Under the pieces are notes generated by a model. That model did no database searches, was not told the DNA's origin, and saw only the letters and a program-made list of their open reading frames with translations. A stretch of DNA of 34,110 bases, taken from the NCBI GenBank assembly GCA_017860005.1, contig JAFNAE010000008.1, forward strand, positions 1 through 34,110. Direction: 5' to 3'. The stretch comes from Acidobacteriota bacterium (GTDB taxonomy: Bacteria; Acidobacteriota; Thermoanaerobaculia; Multivoradales; JAGPDF01). Position numbers and translations under genes: made by a program. Positions 29,375-34,110 of this stretch are shown here, piece by piece. Each line of letters starts with the position of its first letter. Positions within the stretch are counted from its first letter, which is position 1.

Positions 29375-31563
29375 CGCGGCTCCTCCCGGGCGACGCCGAA
29401 CCGGCGCTCGAGCTCGGCGGCGAGCCGGCTCTGGCTCTCGTTGACCTCGTCCTGCGTCAACGAGCGCTCGCCGGCGTTGTACTCGAAGGTGATCGTGGTG
29501 GCCACCGCGCCGGCGGGTACGCCCTCGCCCCGGTAGCGGTCCTTGATGCGGAAGCCGACCCGGCGCGGGTCGGGCGCGGCGTCGATCGCCGCGGCCAGCA
29601 CGCTCCAGGCGAGGTCGAGCGGGTGCGTGAGCGTGAGATCCGCCCTCACGCTCGGCAGCCGCGACGGCGCCACCACCCGCCGCGGCCGCGGCTCGACCGC
29701 GAGCCGCGAGAGCAGCAGCTCGCCGGCGAAGAGCTCGAACGGGACGTCGGCGCTGGCGACCCGGCCGAACCAGCCGACCACGAGGTTGCCCGGTGCCAGC
29801 CACTGCGCTCCGGTCCCGGGCGTGACCCCGGGCAGCTCGCTCGCGCGCGCCTCGAAAGGTCCGGCCGGAAGCTCCGCGAGCAGCGCGTCGAAGATCCCCT
29901 TCAGTCCGAGCAGGTCGCAGGGCGCGGGTCCGTCCCAGGGCCCGCCGGCGGGCCCGCCCGCGACCGCGGCGACGGCCTCGATCTCCTCGGCGGCGCCCCC
30001 CGGGAAGAGCCGGCCGACCTCGAACAGGCGCACACCGGGCGCGCCGTGCCGGGCGTTGAACTCGGCGGCCGCGACCAGGTTGGGCACCAGCGACCGGCGC
30101 AGGATCGCGTAGCGCTCGGAGAGCGGGTTGGCGAGCGCCAGCGGCGCGCCCGCGCGCACCACCACCGGCAGGCGGTCGTCGGCCGCCTGATCGTGGAAGG
30201 CGTAGTGGATCCCCTCGGCGAAGCCGAGCCCGGCCAGCGCCCGCTGCACGCGGCCGCGCAGCGCATGGCCCGGATTCACGCCCGCGTCGACGCCACCCAG
30301 CCCGGGCAGGGTCGGAGCCACACGTGCGAAACCGACGTGGCGCAGGACCTCCTCGTAGAGGTCCTGCGGGTAGGCCTCGCCCGGAGCGCCGGCCGGCGCG
30401 GCGGTCGCCGGCCGCGGCCGTCTCGGCTCGAAGTCCGCGGCGCGCCAGGGCGGCACCTCGCCCTCCCAGAGGCCGTCGCCGGCGGCCCGCGGCGCGAAGC
30501 CCAGGCCCGACAGCACGCGCTCGATCGAGCTCGCGTCCACGTCGGCGCCGGTGAAGCGCGCGAGATCCGCCCCCGCGAGTCGCCAGGCGACCGGTCGCGG
30601 GCGGCGTGCAACGGCGTCCACGGCCGGCTCCTCGACGACGCCGCCGGCGAGCTCGGCGAGCAGCGCCGCGCAGCGGCGCGACGCCTCGTCGCAGACGCCG
30701 AAATCGGCGCCGCGCTCGAATCGGTGCGAGGCGTCGGTGTGCAGCCCCAGCCGCTTCGCGGCGATGCGGATCCGGCGTTGGTCGAAGTGCGCGCTCTCGA
30801 GCAGCAGGTCGGTGGTCGCCGCGGTGACCTCGGTCGCCAGGCCGCCCATCACGCCCGCGATCGCGATCGCGCGCTCGCGGTCGGCGATGACCAGCACCTC
30901 CGGGTCGAGCTCGCGCTCCTTGCCGTCGAGCGTGACCAGGCGCTCGCCCGCGCGCGCCCTGCGCACGCGCACCTCGCCGCCGGGCAGGGTCCCCAGGTCG
31001 AAGGCGTGCAGGGGCTGGCCCATCTCCCAGAGCACGAAGTTGGTGGCGTCGACGACGTTGTTGATCGAGCGCTGCCCGATCGACTCCAGGCGCCGCCTGA
31101 GCCACTCCGGCGACGGCCCGACCTTCAGCCCGCGAATCACTCGCGCGACGTAGCGCGGACACCCCTCCGGGTCCTCGAGCACCACCGCGCCCGAGGAGCC
31201 GTCCGACGAGAGGCTTCCATAGAGGGGGATCGAGGGCGGCCGGAGCGTCGACTCGAGCGCCACCGCCAGCTCTCGCGCCAGCCCCAGGTGACACATGCAA
31301 TCGGGCCGATTCGAGGTGACCTCGACCTCCAGACCGGGCTCGCCGGCGCCGGAAGCTGCCCGCCCGCCGCCGTCGAAGGTCTGAACCGGATAGCCCTCGA
31401 CCGCCAGGCCCACCGAGGTCAGTTTTTCCCCTATCTGGGAGGCCTTTCGCTGCGCGGCCTCGGTGATGCGTCGCGTCGAGTGCCGGCCGGCCGGATCAGT
31501 TTCGAGCTCGAGACCTTCGCCGAGATCGACGTAGTCGGCGAGCCAGGAGAGGGAGAACCTCAT
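29371..31563 (-). CDS. pheT: phenylalanine-tRNA ligase beta subunit (lacks OB tRNA-binding domain)
   Basis: This is the beta subunit of the alpha2-beta2 PheRS. It starts MRFSLSWLADYVDL. VEVTSNRPDCMCHLGLAREL, which normally follows the EMAP-like OB (B2) domain at about residue 160, here occurs near residue 83. The roughly 100-residue OB domain is therefore missing, and a short charged insert (about 18-45) takes its place. The B3/B4 editing region contains INNVVDATNFVLWEMGQPLHAFD, and the B5 region has FTGADVDASSIERVLSGLGF. QDLYEEVLRHVGFARV marks the catalytic-like domain. The C terminus is a normal ferredoxin-like anticodon-binding (FDX-ACB) domain. At 730 residues it is shorter than E. coli PheT (795). 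It follows pheS by 15 bases. Confidence 0.96.
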   Translation of the reverse strand: MRFSLSWLADYVDLGEGLELETDPAGRHSTRRITEAAQRKASQIGEKLTSVGLAVEGYPVQTFDGGGRAASGAGEPGLEVEVTSNRPDCMCHLGLARELAVALESTLRPPSIPLYGSLSSDGSSGAVVLEDPEGCPRYVARVIRGLKVGPSPEWLRRRLESIGQRSINNVVDATNFVLWEMGQPLHAFDLGTLPGGEVRVRRARAGERLVTLDGKERELDPEVLVIADRERAIAIAGVMGGLATEVTAATTDLLLESAHFDQRRIRIAAKRLGLHTDASHRFERGADFGVCDEASRRCAALLAELAGGVVEEPAVDAVARRPRPVAWRLAGADLARFTGADVDASSIERVLSGLGFAPRAAGDGLWEGEVPPWRAADFEPRRPRPATAAPAGAPGEAYPQDLYEEVLRHVGFARVAPTLPGLGGVDAGVNPGHALRGRVQRALAGLGFAEGIHYAFHDQAADDRLPVVVRAGAPLALANPLSERYAILRRSLVPNLVAAAEFNARHGAPGVRLFEVGRLFPGGAAEEIEAVAAVAGGPAGGPWDGPAPCDLLGLKGIFDALLAELPAGPFEARASELPGVTPGTGAQWLAPGNLVVGWFGRVASADVPFELFAGELLLSRLAVEPRPRRVVAPSRLPSVRADLTLTHPLDLAWSVLAAAIDAAPDPRRVGFRIKDRYRGEGVPAGAVATTITFEYNAGERSLTQDEVNESQSRLAAELERRFGVAREEPR

Positions 31564-31578
31564 CGCCGTCGCTCCCCT

Positions 31579-32637
31579 TCAGCCCCGGACCTGCCGCAGC
31601 AGGCGCTCGTCGCTCTCGAACAGCGAGCGGATGTTGGGGATCCCCCACTTGTTCATCGCCACGCGGTCGAGCCCGAGGCCGAAGGCGAAGCCCGAATAGC
31701 GGTCGGGGTCGAGATCGCAGTTCTCGAGCACGCGCGGATCGACCATGCCGGCGCCCAGGATCTCCATCCAGCCCGTGCCCGAGCAGGTCGGGCAGCCGGT
31801 GCCGTGGCAGAGCTGGCAGCTGATGTCGACCTCGCACGACGGCTCGGTGAACGGGAAGTAGCTGGGGCGCAGGCGCACCTTCGTGTCGGAGGCGAACAGG
31901 CGCGTGAGGAACGCCTCGAGCGTGCCCTTGAGGTCGCCGACCGTGATGCCCTCGGCCACGCACAGTCCTTCGACCTGGTGGAACATCGGCGAGTGGCGCA
32001 GGTCGTTGTCGTTGCGATAGACGCGACCGGGGCAGATGACCCGGATCGGCGGCCGGCGGGCGAGCAGCGTGCGGACCTGGACCGGCGAGGTGTGGGTGCG
32101 CAGGAGACGCCCGTCCTCGAGGAAGAGCGTGTCCTGCGCGTCGCGCGCCGGGTGGTCGTCGGGGAAGTTCAGGAGGCCGAAGTTGAAGCGGTCCTCCTCG
32201 ACTTCCGGCCCTTCGGCGACGCTGTAGCCGAGGCCGCGAAAGATCTCCTCGATCTCGGCCAGGACCAGGGTGACGGGGTGCAGCGAGCCGGTGGGCGGAC
32301 GGCGGCCGGGCAGGGTCACGTCCACGCGCGCTTCGCTCGCGCGCGCCGCGATCTCGGCGCGGGCGAGCTCCGCGTCGCGTGCCTCGAGCGCCGCCTCGAC
32401 GCGTGACTTCAGCCGGTTGAAGGCCTGTCCGAACATTTTGCGGTCGGCGGCGCGCGGGATCAGCGCCTGGAGCTCGCGCAGCCGGCCCTGGCGCGCTCCC
32501 GCCCAGTGGACGCGTACGGCCTCCCACGCGGCGCGGTCGCCCGCCGCCGCGATCGCGGCCTCGGCCTCCCCGGCCAGCCGCTCGAGCTCCTCGGGAGTCG
32601 GGACCGCGCCGCCGGAAGTCGTCCCCGCCCCGGACAC
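31579..32637 (-). CDS. pheS: phenylalanine-tRNA ligase alpha subunit
   Basis: This 352-residue catalytic subunit of PheRS has an N-terminal coiled-coil domain (1-90) that binds tRNA, then the class II core. Motif 2 is VICPGRVYRNDNDLRHSPMF, followed by HQVEGLCV. PSCEVDISCQLCHGTGCPTC carries the four-cysteine insert found in many bacterial PheS. Motif 3 is GFAFGLGLDRVAMNKWGIP. The start is GTG 32637, five bases past the rplT stop. The ribosome binding site is weak, so translation probably depends on coupling. Confidence 0.97.
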   Translation of the reverse strand: MSGAGTTSGGAVPTPEELERLAGEAEAAIAAAGDRAAWEAVRVHWAGARQGRLRELQALIPRAADRKMFGQAFNRLKSRVEAALEARDAELARAEIAARASEARVDVTLPGRRPPTGSLHPVTLVLAEIEEIFRGLGYSVAEGPEVEEDRFNFGLLNFPDDHPARDAQDTLFLEDGRLLRTHTSPVQVRTLLARRPPIRVICPGRVYRNDNDLRHSPMFHQVEGLCVAEGITVGDLKGTLEAFLTRLFASDTKVRLRPSYFPFTEPSCEVDISCQLCHGTGCPTCSGTGWMEILGAGMVDPRVLENCDLDPDRYSGFAFGLGLDRVAMNKWGIPNIRSLFESDERLLRQVRG

Positions 32638-32642
32638 GGAGG

Positions 32643-33032
32643 TCAGGTCCGGGCCGCGGTGGCGCCGCTGGTCCGGTCGAGCGCCTGGCGCGCGAGGTCG
32701 ACCAGGTTGGCGAACGGCTTGCGATCCTCGGCCGCCGCCAGCTCGGCCAGGACCTTGCGATCGAGCGCGCAGCCGGCGAGCTTCAGCCCCTGGATGAACC
32801 GGTTGTAGGAGAGGCCGTGCTCGTGGACGGCGGCATTGATGCGCACGATCCAGAGCGACCGGAACTGCCGCTTCTTGGCGCGCCGGTCCCGGGTGGCGAA
32901 CTTGCCGGCCCGTTCGACGGCCTGCTTGGCCATGCGGTAGGCATTCGACTTGACGCCGAAGAAACCGCTGGAGAGCTTGAGGACTTTCTTGCGTCGCTGG
33001 GCGCGCTTGGGACCACGCTTGGCGCGGGGCAT
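32643..33032 (-). CDS. rplT: 50S ribosomal protein L20
   Basis: This 129-residue L20 has the long basic N-terminal helix (RAKRGPKRAQRRKKVLKLSS) that binds 23S rRNA and the C-terminal globular part (LWIVRINAAVHEHGLSYNRF, IQGLKLAGCALDRKVLAELA). It is slightly longer than E. coli L20 (118) through a Ser/Thr/Ala-rich tail. L20 often represses its own operon by binding leader RNA; hairpins in the 131-base gap before this gene could serve that role. Confidence 0.98.
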   Translation of the reverse strand: MPRAKRGPKRAQRRKKVLKLSSGFFGVKSNAYRMAKQAVERAGKFATRDRRAKKRQFRSLWIVRINAAVHEHGLSYNRFIQGLKLAGCALDRKVLAELAAAEDRKPFANLVDLARQALDRTSGATAART

Positions 33033-33054
33033 CTTCGAACCTCGTTATCTCGTT

Positions 33055-33101
33055 CCCGGCTCGCTGCCGGGCCCGGGTAAGAGCCGACGGGGCAGGCCCC
33101 G
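33055..33101 (-). promoter_or_regulatory. two hairpins upstream of rplT
   Basis: In the rpmI-rplT gap, CCCGGC/GCCGGG (33055-33071, loop of five) and CGGGGC/GCCCCG (33088-33101, loop of two) form perfect 6-bp stems on the minus-strand message. The first lies 23 bases before the rplT start. A role in L20 autoregulation is possible but unproven. Confidence 0.3.
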
Positions 33102-33163
33102 CGGCTTCCGCCGGGCCGGACAGGTTCGTTTCCGGCCGCGGACGGAGGGTTGAACGGAACTCG

Positions 33164-33358
33164 TCAGGCGATCATCTTCCGGATCGCGCGCGCCAGGGCT
33201 CCGTGCTGTTCGACCTCGTGCCGGAGGCGGCGCTTCCGCGACTGCTTCTTCTTGGTCAGGATGTGGCGCTTCATCGACTGGTGCCGCATCACCTTGCCGG
33301 TGGCGGTCAGCTTGAAGCGCTTCTTGGCGCCCTTGTGGGTCTTCTTCTTCTGGGCCAC
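33164..33358 (-). CDS. rpmI: 50S ribosomal protein L35
   Basis: This 64-residue L35 has [20 protein letters not shown] and [20 protein letters not shown], the standard L35 signature, and ends in IRKMIA. The start is GTG 33358, with AGGAG about ten bases upstream. It follows infC by 11 bases, in the usual infC-rpmI-rplT order. Confidence 0.98.
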   Translation of the reverse strand: MAQKKKTHKGAKKRFKLTATGKVMRHQSMKRHILTKKKQSRKRRLRHEVEQHGALARAIRKMIA

Positions 33359-33369
33359 GGGTGCTTCTC

Positions 33370-33942
33370 CTATCCGTTTTCCGCCGACGGCGCGTTCTCC
33401 GCGGCGGAGGCCGGCCGCTTGGCGGCGGACGGCTTCTTCGTGGGGCCGAAGATCAGGTGCATCCGGTTCCCGGCCATCTCGGGAGTGCCCTCGGCGGCCC
33501 CGTGCTCGCCCAGGTCGACGGTGAACTTCTTGAGCAGCTTCAGGCCCAGCTCCGGCTTCGACATCTCGCGCCCGCGGAACTGGACGGTCGCCTTGACCTT
33601 GTCGCCCTCGTCCAGGAAGCGGCGCGCGTTGCGCATCTTGAAGTCGTAGTCGTGATCGTCGATGTTGGGCCGGAACTTCACTTCCTTGACCTGGAACTGC
33701 TTCTGCTTCTTGCGCGAGTCGTGCGTCTTCTTCTTCTGCTGGTAGAGGAACTTGCCGAAGTCCATGATGCGGCAGACTGGGGGACGGGCCTCCGGTGCCA
33801 CTTCGACCAGGTCGAAGGCCTGTTCCTTTGCCATGCGCAGCGCCTGCTCGATGGGCACGACCCCGACCTGGGTGCCGTCCCCGTCGATCAGGCGGACTTC
33901 CCGGACCCGAATCGATTCGTTGATGCGTGCCGTCCTGTCGAT
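33370..33942 (-). CDS. infC: translation initiation factor IF-3, ATC start
   Basis: IF-3 binds the 30S subunit and checks start-codon pairing. Conserved parts are [40 protein letters not shown] and [20 protein letters not shown] (N domain and linker), then [20 protein letters not shown] and [12 protein letters not shown] (C domain). The last 25 residues are a Lys/Ala-rich tail. The first GTG in frame (33858) would delete about 28 residues of the N domain, and no ATG, GTG or TTG lies just upstream. An ATC at 33940-33942, six bases after GGAGGAGGGAG, begins [10 protein letters not shown], the expected position. This follows the well-known use of ATT or ATC for infC in other bacteria and gives 190 residues. 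Confidence 0.93.
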   Translation of the reverse strand: MDRTARINESIRVREVRLIDGDGTQVGVVPIEQALRMAKEQAFDLVEVAPEARPPVCRIMDFGKFLYQQKKKTHDSRKKQKQFQVKEVKFRPNIDDHDYDFKMRNARRFLDEGDKVKATVQFRGREMSKPELGLKLLKKFTVDLGEHGAAEGTPEMAGNRMHLIFGPTKKPSAAKRPASAAENAPSAENG

Positions 33943-34043
33943 GCGCCGCTCCCTCCTCCGGAGCCCCAGGAGCCGGATTCCAGTGCGCCCGCGCGCGGAC
34001 CATCCGCTCGCGGGGCCGGCTCCTGACCCGCAGAATCCGGCAA

Positions 34044-34073
34044 AGTCTATTGCAAATCGCCCGGAACCGCCAA
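34044..34073 (-). promoter_or_regulatory. putative promoter of the infC operon
   Basis: TTGGCG (34068-34073) and TAGACT (34044-34049), 18 bases apart on the minus strand, match the sigma70 consensus at about 4 of 6 positions each. They lie in an AT-richer patch of this GC-rich window, about 100 bases before the infC start. The -10 is the same TAGACT used near other starts here. Confidence 0.42.
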
Positions 34074-34110
34074 AGCCGCCGTCCGCTCCCGGGCGCGCCC
34101 GGCCAGCCAG

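Noticed and set aside
31215-31227. Copy of TTCCATAGAGGG in pheT as part of a mobile element
   Set aside because: It lies inside conserved coding sequence and is short; there is no flanking repeat or interruption of the protein.
29623-32406. Plus-strand open frame of over 900 codons opposite pheT and pheS
   Set aside because: Shadow of well-conserved synthetase genes; no recognisable domain.
33856-33858. GTG as start of infC
   Set aside because: It would cut off the conserved [15 protein letters not shown] region of IF-3; ATC at 33942 with a strong ribosome binding site fits the family.
1-34110. CRISPR arrays, tRNA genes, insertion sequences or prophage genes
   Set aside because: No regular short repeats with spacers, tRNA-like cloverleaf, transposase or phage motif was seen in the reading. 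Short tRNA genes could be missed by eye, but no gap of suitable size looks like one.

Overview
The window is a GC-rich bacterial chromosome segment, roughly 70% GC by eye, with long spurious open frames on the strands opposite the genes. Three features suggest Acidobacteriota, perhaps Thermoanaerobaculia-like: the gene content, the F-x-DGF-(E/D)-x-GD C-terminal tails on two exported proteins, and the order pheT / coiled-coil gene / zapA / 6S RNA / rny / ymdB. This assignment is an inference from recalled family patterns, not from a search. No tRNA, rRNA, CRISPR array, insertion sequence or phage gene was seen. No stretch over 300 bases lacks a gene or RNA; the longest non-coding gaps are 5714-5955 (about 240 bases) and 28483-28768, which holds the 6S RNA.

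Layout. (1) 1-2864: the 3' part of a gene for a large exported kelch-like repeat protein, running in from the left edge. (2) 2939-5713, + strand: a LolD/MacB-type ATPase, an FtsX-type permease and a LolA-like periplasmic protein, in a tight operon. (3) 5956-22341: a cell-surface glycan island in several divergent and convergent units. The minus unit 9511-5956 holds a sulfatase-fold lipoprotein and a GT-C membrane protein. The plus unit 9626-13351 holds a second GT-C protein and a Wzx-type flippase. The minus unit 16153-13363 holds a methyltransferase-like protein, a sugar epimerase and a second methyltransferase-like protein. The plus operon 16209-22341 holds a GT4 transferase, a PIG-L deacetylase, a UDP-sugar epimerase, a glucose-1-phosphate cytidylyltransferase, a polyprenyl-phosphate GT2 and an ArnT-like GT83. 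(4) 22363-25182, minus: a secreted thermolysin-family protease. (5) 25263-33942, minus: a conserved housekeeping series read right to left: infC, rpmI, rplT, pheS, pheT, a ZapB-like coiled-coil gene, zapA, 6S RNA, rny, ymdB and a GT2 glycosyltransferase.

How the genes work together. The island has the parts to make nucleotide sugars (epimerases, RfbF), trim or decorate them (PIG-L deacetylase, methyltransferase-like proteins), transfer them (GT4, GT2), flip a lipid-linked product (Wzx) and add sugars from polyprenyl-phosphate donors outside the membrane (GT-C proteins). A Wzy polymerase and an initiating phosphoglycosyltransferase are not visible, so the pathway is incomplete here.

The most interesting signals are: TAnnnT boxes 7-12 bases before several start codons (leaderless transcription); non-canonical ATC (infC) and CTG (LolA-like) starts; two GT-C proteins with matching C-terminal beta-sandwich domains; a paired methyltransferase-like family with a degenerate SAM motif; a PheT without its N-terminal tRNA-binding OB domain; a well-supported 6S RNA; and a shared C-terminal tail on two exported proteins.
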